Source of the DNA: DASSUC01 sp035649895
Lineage (GTDB): Bacteria; Actinomycetota; Actinomycetes; Mycobacteriales; Micromonosporaceae
Direction: 5' to 3'
Assembly: GCA_035649895.1 (NCBI GenBank)
Contig: DASRIS010000196.1
Coordinates: 1 to 64,000 of the forward strand
Length of the DNA stretch: 64,000 nt
A program made the position numbers and the translations under genes. This document shows positions 1-7,426 of this stretch, piece after piece (the stretch's first letter is position 1; the number at the start of each line of letters is the position of its first letter). The notes under the pieces were generated by a model. The model did no database searches. It worked only from the letters and a program-made list of their open reading frames with translations, and had not been told where the DNA came from.

Positions 1-90
1 TGCGGGGGTCCAAAACAGCCTCCAGGGCCGGTCTCAGGGTGCGCGGGGCCGTGACCTGCTATCCGCTAGGCGGCAGGTCAGGTACGGGGT

Positions 91-158
91 GGGGTGCTAG
101 CGGGGGTGCTAGCGCTAGCGGGGGTGGCCGCTAGCGCTAGCACCCCGGTGCGGGCTAG
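91..158. repeat. GCTAGC repeat cluster with perfect 18-bp inverted repeat; candidate clt
   Basis: GCTAGC occurs at 96-101, 108-113, 114-119, 130-135 and 136-141, and the 12-bp unit starting GGGGTGCTAGC is repeated at 91 and 103. The arms 103-120 and 129-146 are perfect inverted repeats of 18 bp around an 8-bp loop. The cluster lies just beyond the stop codon of the translocase gene. In Streptomyces conjugative elements the TraB-binding clt locus consists of short repeats near the tra gene, so clt is my preferred reading. A strong hairpin here could also terminate the minus-strand operon. Confidence 0.5.
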
Positions 159-2386
159 TCGACCCGACTCCTACGCTCACGCTCGGTAACGGCAGTGTGG
201 ATGTCGGTGCGGGTCGGGCCGCGCCGGTTGACCGTCCGCCCGTCGATACGGCGCCCGACCTGCCCGGTCTCGACCCCGTGGGGCTTGAGCGCGGCGGTGA
301 GCTGTTCGGGCTTCCACCCGGCGTAGGTGTCCGGGCGCAGGGTGGCCAGCAGCTCGACGAGGGTCTCGTTCCATGCCTTGTCCTCACCGTGCGGCCACAC
401 CCGCAGCAGGTCCCCGAGTAGGTCGAAGACCGGGGCGGCGGCGCGGGTCTGGGTGTCCGGGGCGGGTAGCGTGCCGGCGGCGGTGCGCAGCGCGGTGGCG
501 CGGGCGACGACCCGCTGCGCGGTGGTGGTGTCGACGTAGAACGAGCGGACCGGGGCGGGCTTGCCGAACCCGGCCAGGATGCCCCACCCGGCCTCGACCA
601 CGGGTTGGAACACGGTGGCCCGGTACCCGTTGCGGTAGGCGGAGGTGCCCAGGATCATGTCGTTGGCGGTCTGGTCGGCCACCGACAGGCAGAACCGGCT
701 GTTGACGTTGCGGGTGATCCCGGTGGGTAGGGAGTCCTTGTCCGGGATCTGGGTGCCGATGAGGATGACCACGCCCAACGCGCGGCCGAGCTTGATGACC
801 TTCTCCAGGATGTCCCCGGCGTCCTTGCCGTAGCGGCTGGTCATCAGCTCCTGTAGCTCGTCGAACCAGGCCACCAGCGGGTGCAGCCCCGACCCGGGCA
901 GGGAGGCCAGCTCGGGGGTGACCTTGTTCTCCGGGGCCTTGCCCAGATTGGCGTAGTGCTCGATACGGGCCGAGCGGCGCCGGCACTCCTGGTACAGCCA
1001 GCCGATGAAGGCGTGGCAGGCGGCCAGGGTGTCCTCGTCGAACCCGTTGCCGTACTCGGCCATCAGCGGGGCCAGCACGGCGAAGTCTCCCACGCCTTTG
1101 AGTTCGTAGCCGCGGACCTCCACCCGCGGGTCCAGCGCGGCGGCTAGGACCAGGTCCCGCAGGGCGAACGTCTTGCCGCTGCCGGGCTGGCCGCCGAAGA
1201 GCCAGTTACGGAACATCAGGTCGACCTCGACCAGGTCGAGGCGGGGGGTGGTGGCGAACGGGAAGGGCTTGAACACGTCGACCTTCGCGGTGGCCGACAG
1301 CAGCGGCCAGGCGGGTTGGCGCATCTGGGAGGCCGGCTCGTAGCCGACCCACAGCCCCAGCCGGCCGGTGTGCCCGGTGGCCGGCTCGGGCCAGACCTGG
1401 TCCAGCGGCAGCCGCAGCGCCGAGGCCAGCTTCCCCCGCCGGGCCACCACCTCGGCCGCCTCCACCCCGTAGGGCAGGTCCACGATGGCCAGGTGCCCAG
1501 GGCCGTCGCGGTGGATCTCCACCGGGAACGAGATCGCGGCGGGGTCCTTGGCGACCGCGCTGTTGATGGCGGCCATCTGTAGCGAGGTCAGGGCCCGGCG
1601 GACCAGGTCGGCGGTCAGCTTGCGGTAGCGGGTGCCCTCGGTGACCCGGTCGGTGATGGGCCGGTCCGCTGGGCGGCCCAGCCGGGCCAGCACCGGCACC
1701 ACCACGGCGAGGGCGGCCACCCGCCACCAGGCCGGCCCGAGCATCAGCACCACCACCGCGACCGCCAGGGTGGCGGCGGTGGTAGCGAGGACCCACCAGC
1801 GCCATACGGTGTGGCGCTGGCGGCGGGCGTCGAGCTTGAGCCAGGTGTCGGCGTCACCGCGGGCGGCGGCGGCCTGCCGCAGCGCCCAGTTGCCCTCCTC
1901 CGCGGTGGCCCACCGCACTGCCCGGACGGTGCCGCGGGCCGCGCCCAGCGGGGCGTACAGGGCGGTCTTCGCCGCGTACTTCGGGGACCGGGCCGCGTGG
2001 TACGCGGCCACGTACCCGGCGTCCTTGGCCGCGTGGCGGATGGCGGCGTGCAGCGCCCGGCGGGACCGTGCCCACTCGGCCAGGACCGGCCGGCGGGTCA
2101 CCTGCCGGGCGTAGACCTCGACCGGGACCGTGTCGACCGGGTCCACCGGTGCACCCAGCGGCGCCGGCCGCTCATCGGTCGACTCGGCATCGGCGTCCGT
2201 GTCGGTGTCGGTGTCGTCACGGTCGAGAGCGGGCCGGTCCTCGGCCGGGGCGGTGCGGCGGGCGGCGCGGTGGGTGTCCAGGTCGACCACGTCGGCCGGT
2301 GGTGACGACAGCGTGTCGTCACCAGCCGGCGCCCGGGCGGTGGCCCAGTCGAGCCCGTCGGGCGGGTCCGGGATGGTGTTGGTCAT
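155..2386 (-). CDS. FtsK/SpoIIIE-family conjugative DNA translocase (TraB-like)
   Basis: 743 aa. The acidic, Asp/Thr-rich first 70 residues are followed by a region with two adjacent hydrophobic segments near residues 195-235 and then an FtsK-type motor domain. Walker A (GGQPGSGKT) lies near residue 400 and a Walker B-like AWFDELQEL near residue 505. AICE translocases of this type form a membrane pore that moves double-stranded DNA between hyphae in a single-protein conjugation system. The start is the ATG at 2386, preceded by an AGGAGG box. It is the last gene of a minus-strand series that begins near 6010, and the GCTAGC repeat cluster follows its stop codon. Family assignment is firm; the transfer role is inferred from the context. 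Confidence 0.9.
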   Translation of the reverse strand: MTNTIPDPPDGLDWATARAPAGDDTLSSPPADVVDLDTHRAARRTAPAEDRPALDRDDTDTDTDADAESTDERPAPLGAPVDPVDTVPVEVYARQVTRRPVLAEWARSRRALHAAIRHAAKDAGYVAAYHAARSPKYAAKTALYAPLGAARGTVRAVRWATAEEGNWALRQAAAARGDADTWLKLDARRQRHTVWRWWVLATTAATLAVAVVVLMLGPAWWRVAALAVVVPVLARLGRPADRPITDRVTEGTRYRKLTADLVRRALTSLQMAAINSAVAKDPAAISFPVEIHRDGPGHLAIVDLPYGVEAAEVVARRGKLASALRLPLDQVWPEPATGHTGRLGLWVGYEPASQMRQPAWPLLSATAKVDVFKPFPFATTPRLDLVEVDLMFRNWLFGGQPGSGKTFALRDLVLAAALDPRVEVRGYELKGVGDFAVLAPLMAEYGNGFDEDTLAACHAFIGWLYQECRRRSARIEHYANLGKAPENKVTPELASLPGSGLHPLVAWFDELQELMTSRYGKDAGDILEKVIKLGRALGVVILIGTQIPDKDSLPTGITRNVNSRFCLSVADQTANDMILGTSAYRNGYRATVFQPVVEAGWGILAGFGKPAPVRSFYVDTTTAQRVVARATALRTAAGTLPAPDTQTRAAAPVFDLLGDLLRVWPHGEDKAWNETLVELLATLRPDTYAGWKPEQLTAALKPHGVETGQVGRRIDGRTVNRRGPTRTDIHTAVTERERRSRVD

Positions 2387-2389
2387 GAT

Positions 2390-2401
2390 GGAGGTTCCTC
2401 C
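2390..2401 (-). promoter_or_regulatory. Ribosome binding site inside a short inverted repeat, before the translocase
   Basis: On the minus strand the Shine-Dalgarno box GGAGG is followed after two bases by its complement CCTCC, and the ATG comes three bases later. The arrangement could hold the ribosome site in a small stem. A two-base loop is sterically tight, so this may be coincidence. Confidence 0.25.
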
Positions 2402-2497
2402 TGAAGAGACTCACAAAGGGGGTTGACGCAGGGGCGAGGCCGGCGGCGCGGCGCCAGAAGGTTGCGAGCCCGGGCGGGGCCGCGCCGCCGGGCAGGC

Positions 2498-2971
2498 TCA
2501 GAACGGCGGCGTGTCGCCACCCACGGCGGCGGCGCCCGCGGTGGCCGGGGTGGCGGTGGCCCACGGGTCCTCCGCGGTCCAGGAGGCCGGGCCGCTGCTG
2601 CTGCGGGTGAGCTTGTTGACGGTGGCGGTGGCGAACCGCAGCGACGGGCCGACCTCGTCCACGTCGAGCCCGTAGGCGGAGCGCTTTTCGCCCTCCGGGG
2701 TCTGCCACCGCGACAGCCGCAGCCGGCCGGTCACGATGACCCGCGTCCCCTTGCCCAGCGACTCGGCGACGTGCTCGGCCAGGTCCCGCCACGCGGTGCA
2801 GGTCAGAAACAGCGGGTCACCGTCGCGGTAGGTGTTGGTGGTCTTGTCGAACACCCGCGGGGTCGAGGCGACGGTGAACCGGCACACCGACACCCCGGAC
2901 GCGGTGACCCGTAGGTCCGGGTCGTCGGTCAGGTTGCCGGTGATGGTCAGGATGGTCTCGTTAGCGGCCAT
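2498..2971 (-). CDS. ssb: Single-stranded DNA-binding protein
   Basis: 157 aa from the ATG at 2971, which follows a GGAAAGGA ribosome site; the longer upstream frame lacks this support. The N-terminal OB fold has typical SSB features: ITGNLTDDPDLR, the FTVAST strand, and the TCTAWRDLAEHVAESLGKG and VIVTGRLR blocks. It ends in a short low-complexity tail finishing GDTPPF, a variant of the acidic DDxPF tip of SSB proteins that docks partner proteins. It sits between the translocase and the small-ORF ladder of the element. It probably protects single-stranded DNA during element replication. It is distinct from a chromosomal housekeeping ssb, which would lie near rpsF/rpsR. Confidence 0.92.
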   Translation of the reverse strand: MAANETILTITGNLTDDPDLRVTASGVSVCRFTVASTPRVFDKTTNTYRDGDPLFLTCTAWRDLAEHVAESLGKGTRVIVTGRLRLSRWQTPEGEKRSAYGLDVDEVGPSLRFATATVNKLTRSSSGPASWTAEDPWATATPATAGAAAVGGDTPPF

Positions 2972-3239
2972 GACGGTCCTTTCCAGAAGGGTCGAGTCGC
3001 GTTGTCGGGTTAGCGGCCGGGCCGGCTGCACGCGCTCGGCGGTCGTAGTCGTCGGCCAGGAGCGCTGCGGCCAGCTGCGCCCAGCCGGGCGCGTGCTCGC
3101 GCCCGGCGGTCCGGGCCATCTCCCGCCAGAGCCTGCCCAGCTGGGCATACCAGCCCGCCATGTCCTCCGAGCCGGCCGCTGTGGCAGCCATGATGGCGTC
3201 GTGGACCGCCTCGGTGGTGCTCGGGTGGTGGGTGCTCAT
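2961..3239 (-). CDS. Small hypothetical protein of the AICE
   Basis: 92 aa (MSTHHPSTTEAVHDAIM...). I do not recognise a family. The sequence is predicted helical, with a Trp-rich stretch (WYAQLGRLWREMAR) and an Ala-rich segment, ending basic. The start ATG at 3239 overlaps the preceding gene's TGA as ATGA, and its own stop overlaps the ssb start by 11 bases, so it lies within a translationally coupled operon. This coupling is the main reason to accept it. No membrane segment or signal peptide is visible. Confidence 0.6.
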   Translation of the reverse strand: MSTHHPSTTEAVHDAIMAATAAGSEDMAGWYAQLGRLWREMARTAGREHAPGWAQLAAALLADDYDRRARAAGPAANPTTRLDPSGKDRHGR

Positions 3240-3442
3240 ACCCGGCCTGCCGGGCTGGTGGGGGTGTCGGGGTCGAGCCGGCGGAACGCCACACCCACCC
3301 CGAGCCGGTTGCCCTCGGCCAGCCGGCGGGCCAGGTCCGCCGAGCCGTACACGGTGACGGGCTGGTCCGCGGCGCCGGGGCTGCCGGTCACGGCGTAGCG
3401 GCGCCCGTCGTCGGTGGTGGGTCGGTTGGGGTCGGCTGCCAT
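3236..3442 (-). CDS. Small hypothetical protein of the AICE
   Basis: 68 aa (MAADPNRPTTDDGRRYAVTG...). The core reads like a small beta-rich domain (VTVYGSADLARRLAEGNRLGV) but I cannot name it. It lies 5 bases after the preceding small gene and overlaps the next start as ATGA, which supports translation. Codon use matches neighbouring element genes. Confidence 0.6.
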   Translation of the reverse strand: MAADPNRPTTDDGRRYAVTGSPGAADQPVTVYGSADLARRLAEGNRLGVGVAFRRLDPDTPTSPAGRV

Positions 3443-3447
3443 GCGGG

Positions 3448-3705
3448 TTAGTCCTCCTCGTTGGTGAACAGGCCGGTGAAGGCCAGGTAGTCACCCAGGG
3501 CGGCGGCTACCGCCCGGTCGTGGAAGGTGTCGATGTCGACCAGCACGGACAGCACCTCGGCGTGGTCGCGGCGGTCGACCGCGGTGGCCAGGTCCGCCAG
3601 CGCGGCGGCGAAGGTGTCCAGGTCCAACCCGGCGTAGAGCAGGCCGAACCCACCCGGCCGGGTGACCTGCGAGGTGCTGCTGGTGGTGCTACGGGTGTCG
3701 GCCAT
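3448..3705 (-). CDS. Small acidic hypothetical protein of the AICE
   Basis: 85 aa, with a Ser/Thr-rich N-terminus followed by an acidic, predicted helical segment (LDTFAAALADLATAVDRRDHAEVL) and the C-terminus LFTNEED. No family recognised. It follows the DUF2637 gene by 6 bases and precedes the next small gene by 5, so it is part of the same transcript. The start is the ATG at 3705. Confidence 0.6.
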   Translation of the reverse strand: MADTRSTTSSTSQVTRPGGFGLLYAGLDLDTFAAALADLATAVDRRDHAEVLSVLVDIDTFHDRAVAAALGDYLAFTGLFTNEED

Positions 3706-3711
3706 GGCGCG

Positions 3712-4482
3712 TCACGCTGCCTTCAGCGCCGTAGGCGCCTCGGCCGTGGTGGGCTTGGGCATGTGCCGCTGCACGGTGCGCTCGGACAGCCCCAGCCGCG
3801 CGGCGAGCTGCGCCGGGCTGGCCTGCGGCGACCGCGCCGCCGCCCGCGCGACCCGCTCCGCGGCCGAAGGCTGCCGCTTCGACGCCCGCGGCACCGCGAC
3901 CGCCTTATCCGCCGCCGCCCGAGGACCCGGGGTGAGCTCGTCCGGTGTCCCGACCGGCGCCGGGGTGATGTTCGGGGCCGGGGCCGCGACCGGCGGCGCC
4001 ACCGCGGGGGCGGCGACCATGCCAGCGGCCACCGGGGCGGCAACAGCAGCAGCGGTGGTACTGGCGCGGCGGGTGCCGGTGGCGATGAGCGCGCCGGTGG
4101 CCATGACCATCAGCCCGTCCACCGCGAGAGGGCCGATGAGCACGGTCAGGGCGTCGTCGTGGTAGAAGCTGAGCAGGCCGGACAGGTGCCGATAGGACAC
4201 CACCGCGGCGACCCCGGCCACCGGCAGCAGCCCAGCAAACCGCAGCAGCACCCACCGGCGGCCGGCCGGCCACAGGGTCCGGGCGAAGATCTCCACCGCG
4301 ACGAACAGGGCCAGGGGCCAGAACACCGCGCCGATGACGGCGCCGGACTCCGGCGCCCATTCGGCCGGGGCGTTCGGGGGTGGGACGTAGGAGTGGGCCA
4401 CGTTCGCGGCGATGGACGCCGCACCGCCCAGGGTGGCGCCGAGGTAGGCCCACCCACGGCCGGTGGTACGGGAGGTAGTCAT
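3712..4482 (-). CDS. DUF2637/SpdB-like membrane protein with C-terminal HTH
   Basis: 256 aa. The N-terminal half has about four hydrophobic segments (near residues 10-30, 45-65, 80-97 and 112-135), the layout of DUF2637/SpdB proteins of actinomycete conjugative elements, which take part in intramycelial spread. A long Ala/Pro/Val-rich linker follows, then a C-terminal helix-turn-helix-like segment (SPAQLAARLGLSERTVQRHM) that probably binds DNA. The start ATG at 4482 overlaps the upstream stop as ATGA. The membrane-plus-HTH layout fits a protein that tethers element DNA to the membrane or to the translocase; that is inference. Confidence 0.8.
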   Translation of the reverse strand: MTTSRTTGRGWAYLGATLGGAASIAANVAHSYVPPPNAPAEWAPESGAVIGAVFWPLALFVAVEIFARTLWPAGRRWVLLRFAGLLPVAGVAAVVSYRHLSGLLSFYHDDALTVLIGPLAVDGLMVMATGALIATGTRRASTTAAAVAAPVAAGMVAAPAVAPPVAAPAPNITPAPVGTPDELTPGPRAAADKAVAVPRASKRQPSAAERVARAAARSPQASPAQLAARLGLSERTVQRHMPKPTTAEAPTALKAA

Positions 4483-4804
4483 GGGGTTGGTGCTCCTTCA
4501 CAGCAGTCCAGGCACTCGCCCAGCGAGCGCGGGATCACGTACGGCCGCCCGCGGCGGCAGGTCGGGCAGGTCCGCCGGGCGCGCAGCGCCGCCGCGAGCG
4601 CGCCGCGTTGGGCCGGGGTGGCGGTGTGCCGCGGTGGCCGCGCCAGAGCACCTGCGCGGCCACCGGCTGCCCAGCCGGGCGCAGGCCGGCGGCGCGGAGC
4701 TGGCGGCGGGTGGCGTAGCCGGTCGGGGCGGCGCGCCACCAGAACGTGGGGAGGCCGTACCGCTCCCCCGCCGGGTCATGGAACACAGCCCGGACGCGGG
4801 GCAT
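4479..4804 (-). pseudogene. RRQRL-type zinc-binding protein, frameshifted and internally shortened
   Basis: Two frames together make one protein. The first (from ATG 4804) carries the family's TRRQLRAAGLRPAGQPVAAQ block and runs to LWRGHRG; the second carries TATPAQRGALAAALRARRTC, the CPTC knuckle and YVIPRSLGECLDC. The 326-base span is not a multiple of three. The start overlaps the upstream stop (TGATG) and the downstream end overlaps the DUF2637 start (ATGA), so both ends are genuine. A segment of about 12 residues normally found between the two blocks is missing, which suggests a small deletion that also shifted the frame. A sequencing error alone would not explain the missing block. Confidence 0.65.
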
Positions 4805-5055
4805 CACGCCGCCCGGCCCGCCGGTCTGGCCCGCCCGCAGGTGAGCGCGGTGGTTGCGCGCAGTACCCGGGCCTCGGCCCGGCGCAGCCGCCGCCAGTCC
4901 AGCGGCGAGGGACCACCCCGGTCCGCGGCGTAGATCATCGCGATCTCGGCGTCCACAAGGGACAGCTCGGCCTCGACCAGGGGCCACTCGGCCTCGACCG
5001 CGGCCAGGTCAGCAAGCGTCGGCCCGTCATCATCCAGGCCAAAGACGGGGTCCAT
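4804..5055 (-). CDS. DUF6284-like small protein
   Basis: 83 aa from the ATG at 5055; a TTG at 5064, closer to an AAGGA box, is an alternative start. The sequence has the pattern typical of the family: an acidic helical region (LADLAAVEAEWPLVEAELSLVDAEI) and then DWRRLRRAEARVL. These proteins are common in actinomycete integrative elements and have no known function. The stop overlaps the next start as TGATG. The family name is from memory of the motif pattern. Confidence 0.7.
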   Translation of the reverse strand: MDPVFGLDDDGPTLADLAAVEAEWPLVEAELSLVDAEIAMIYAADRGGPSPLDWRRLRRAEARVLRATTALTCGRARPAGRAA

Positions 5056-5078
5056 GGTCAGCAAGGGTCCTTCCGTCG

Positions 5079-5237
5079 CTATGCGGCCCGGCGGCGGCGG
5101 GGCGCCGCGGGTCGGCGGGTCGGGCAGTGGGTCTCATCGGCGGCCAGCGGCGCCCAACCGGCACAGCTGGGGCACTGGCGCCACACGGCGCCGCTGCGGC
5201 TCGTCACGCGCACCAGCGCGGCAAGGTCTGGCATCAT
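5079..5237 (-). CDS. Small zinc-ribbon-like protein
   Basis: 52 aa from the ATG at 5237, after a GGAAGAGG ribosome site. The core VWRQCPSCAGWAPLAADETHC shows a CxxC knuckle followed by His and Cys 11-12 residues later, which could hold one zinc ion. The C-terminus is basic. Too short for a firm family call; accepted because of position, ribosome site and Cys pattern. Confidence 0.5.
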   Translation of the reverse strand: MMPDLAALVRVTSRSGAVWRQCPSCAGWAPLAADETHCPTRRPAAPRRRRAA

Positions 5238-5412
5238 CAAGGTCGCCTCTTCCTGCTCTCGGGTGGGTCGACGGTGGGCCGGGGCGCGACCACAGGTTTG
5301 CGAGGCCACGGCCGCGCCCCGGGGCAGAACAAGCAACCCGCGGCCCTTACGAGCCGGGGGCGGATGGGTAGGTGGGTGGCGGGCCGTGCGCCGCAGCGCC
5401 CGGGCCCGGCCC

Positions 5413-5586
5413 TCACCGGGGCTGGTCAGTCTCGAGCCAGCGCTGTGCCTGCGCGGCCCGCTCGGCGTCCTGCTGCGCCTCGATCTGGACCAGCCAGCGT
5501 TCGTCGCGGTAATCGGCGCCGGTCAGCCTGCCGTCGCGGTACGCCTGCTTGAGGTTGGCCAACTGCTGCTCAGGGGTGCTGGCCAC
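5413..5586 (-). CDS. Small SHOCT-like helical protein
   Basis: 57 aa from a GTG at 5586, with GGGAGG seven bases upstream. The sequence (ASTPEQQLANLKQAYRDGRL, then TGADYRDERWLVQIEAQQDA) resembles a SHOCT-type short helical module, in which a helix, a turn and a second helix carry Gly-Arg-Leu-Thr. Function unknown. It lies in the small-gene ladder of the element. Confidence 0.55.
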   Translation of the reverse strand: MASTPEQQLANLKQAYRDGRLTGADYRDERWLVQIEAQQDAERAAQAQRWLETDQPR

Positions 5587-5610
5587 GAAACGGCCTCCCA
5601 GCTCAAGGTG

Positions 5611-5802
5611 TTAGGTGCGGCGGCCCTTGCGGCGGGTGGCCTTGACGGTGAGCCAGTCCGACGAGCCCGCCGGCAGCGCCTGCCGCGCGGTGTCCGCGGC
5701 CCGGCGGGCGGTCGGGGCGGTGCTGAACCGGCTGACCGACCGGACCCGGCCGGTCTCACCGTCGTGATGCATCGCCTGGAAGTGCTTGGTGGGCTTGCTC
5801 AC
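5611..5802 (-). CDS. Small basic hypothetical protein
   Basis: 63 aa from a GTG at 5802, preceded by GGGAGG at good spacing. It reads SKPTKHFQAMHHDGETGRVR and ends TVKATRRKGRRT, strongly basic at the C-terminus, so nucleic-acid binding is possible. No family recognised. It is 24 bases upstream of the next small gene and in the same orientation. Confidence 0.5.
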   Translation of the reverse strand: MSKPTKHFQAMHHDGETGRVRSVSRFSTAPTARRAADTARQALPAGSSDWLTVKATRRKGRRT

Positions 5803-5824
5803 GGGTGAACCTCCCGGGCTGGGG

Positions 5825-6010
5825 TCAGGCCGCCCGCCGGGCGACCGGCGGGTCGGGACGGGTCGGAGACAGGTCGGGGTAGGTAGCCGGGCCGACCCCG
5901 CGCCGCTGCGCCGGGGTACGGCCCTCGTGGGTGGCGGTCGCGGCGACGCACACGCCGCAGGTGCGGCAGGTGCAGCCGGACCCGGCCACCGGGGAGCTAC
6001 GGTTGGGCAT
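5825..6010 (-). CDS. Small Cys-rich protein, first gene of the minus-strand AICE operon
   Basis: 61 aa from the ATG at 6010, with GGAGGT nine bases upstream. The N-terminal half holds GCTCRTCGVC, four cysteines that could bind a metal; the rest is Pro/Arg-rich. It is the first gene after the divergent regulatory region, so its promoter probably lies between 6020 and 6400. No family recognised. Confidence 0.5.
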   Translation of the reverse strand: MPNRSSPVAGSGCTCRTCGVCVAATATHEGRTPAQRRGVGPATYPDLSPTRPDPPVARRAA

Positions 6011-6571
6011 CTGGTACGGACCTCCGTCCGTGCGTGGAGGACCCCGGAGCGCAGCACTGGTTTGCAGGCCGAGTCGCTGCGCTTCGGGGCGCCGGGCTGA
6101 TGAACGGGGCGCGACCCTCGGCTGAGCTGCACGGGCGGACACGTCTAGCGGCCGGACAAGGTCAACGGCCGAACACCCGCGCGCTACCCCTAGGTCGCAC
6201 GCTTCCGGGCCAATCGGGAAGACGGATCTTCCTGGACCCCGGGCGGTCACTATGGAAATGTGCAAGAAACGGGCGAACCGGGCGGACCATGGGCGCGCGG
6301 CATCAACACGCCGCCTTCCCTGGGAATCTCCGGTCGACTGTTCTGTCCTGCGGGCGGGTCGGCCTCTCGGCCGCTGCCCGGCGGGGCTGTGGTGCAGGTA
6401 ACCTAACAACTGTTAGGTGACCGTGTCAACTGTTAGGCGCGGCTTGGCGGGAGACAGATGCAGAGGCCGTCTCAGCGGCCTACCATCTGATAGGCCGCTG
6501 GTAGGCTCGTTTGTCCGTGCAGCCGCAGCAGCCGCAGCAGCCGCACATCGCGAGAGGCGAGGTCACGCCCC
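6011..6571. promoter_or_regulatory. Divergent regulatory region of the AICE (no gene seen)
   Basis: This 561-base stretch separates the minus-strand transfer genes from the plus-strand GntR-kinase gene. It contains an 11-bp direct repeat (CAACTGTTAGG at 6407-6417 and 6427-6437, 20 bases apart, two helical turns). The first copy lies inside the palindrome CCTAACA-AC-TGTTAGG at 6402-6417. A second perfect inverted repeat, CAGCGGCCTA at 6473-6482 and its complement at 6491-6500, follows. GntR proteins bind such palindromes, so autoregulation by the adjacent gene is likely. A CAG/CCG microrepeat sits at 6517-6546. ORFs here show no coding character. Confidence 0.55.
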
Positions 6572-7426
6572 ATGTCGTCGCCCGACCAGCGGCTCAGCCG
6601 CTCCGAGGCTCTGCACCTCCAGATCGCTCGCAAGATCCGCAACGACATCGAGGCCGGGGTCCTGCGCGACGGCGAAACACTGCCTTCCACACGCGAGCTG
6701 GCGAGCCAATGGGACGTCAGCGTCTTCACAATCACCGAGGCCATGCGCGTCCTCGCCGAGCAAGGGCTAGTCGTCAGCAGCTCGCGATCGAAGCGCGTGG
6801 TACACGCCCCCGACCAGGAGCGCCGGGGTGACATCCGCCTCAGCCGGCCGCGCGTCGTCCTGGTCGGCGGCTACGCCGGCAGCGGCAAGACGGAGCTGGG
6901 CAGAGTCCTCGCCCGGCAGACCGGGTGGCCCATGCTCGACAAAGACACCCTCACCCGCCCGGTCGTCGAAGCGGCCTTGGAAATCCTGGGGCTCTCCCCG
7001 AACGACCGGGAGTCCGAGTCCTACCTGACCCTCATGCGACCCCGTGAGTACGAGGCGCTAGAAGCCGCCGCCGTCGAGAACGTCTCGTGCGGCAACAGCA
7101 CGATCGTGACCGCGCCGTTCCTGCGCGAGTTCAACGACGCCGCGTGGATCGGACGAATCCAGGCGCGCTTCGCCGACCTGGAAGCCCTCACTACTTTGGT
7201 ATGGGTCTACTGCGACGAAGACTCGATGCATCGATATCTGCGCCAGCGGGGCGCGGCACGGGACAACGGAAAGCTTGCAGACTGGCCCGGCTACCTCGCC
7301 GACATCGACCTCGACTTCCGGCCGCCCGTCCCGCACCACGTTGTCGACAACTGCGCCTCAGGCGCGCCATTGCAGGCACAGGCGCGTGATCTCCTGAAGA
7401 CTCTCCTTCGAGCGGATTCAGCCTGA
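6572..7426 (+). CDS. GntR-type HTH fused to a P-loop kinase domain
   Basis: 284 aa. Residues 12-80 form a GntR winged helix (LHLQIARKIRNDIEAGVLRD, LPSTRELASQWDVS, VLAEQGLVV). From residue 94 a P-loop domain begins, with Walker A GGYAGSGKT at 99-107, and it runs to the C-terminus with a pattern like AAA_33/zeta-type nucleotide or nucleoside kinases. GntR regulators normally carry a ligand-binding domain here, so a kinase fold suggests the repressor senses or phosphorylates a nucleotide-like ligand. In AICEs a GntR regulator (KorSA type) represses transfer. The stop overlaps the next start (TGATG), so the two kinase proteins are made together. The domain calls are firm; the substrate is unknown. 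Confidence 0.8.
   Translation: MSSPDQRLSRSEALHLQIARKIRNDIEAGVLRDGETLPSTRELASQWDVSVFTITEAMRVLAEQGLVVSSSRSKRVVHAPDQERRGDIRLSRPRVVLVGGYAGSGKTELGRVLARQTGWPMLDKDTLTRPVVEAALEILGLSPNDRESESYLTLMRPREYEALEAAAVENVSCGNSTIVTAPFLREFNDAAWIGRIQARFADLEALTTLVWVYCDEDSMHRYLRQRGAARDNGKLADWPGYLADIDLDFRPPVPHHVVDNCASGAPLQAQARDLLKTLLRADSA

Noticed and set aside
91..158. Reading the GCTAGC cluster as replication iterons
   Set aside because: AICE replication origins usually lie in or near rep, which is not here; the position after the translocase fits clt or a terminator better.
6517..6546. CAG/CCG microrepeat read as QPQQPQQP
   Set aside because: Lies in the regulatory region; the ORF has no ribosome site or homologous content.
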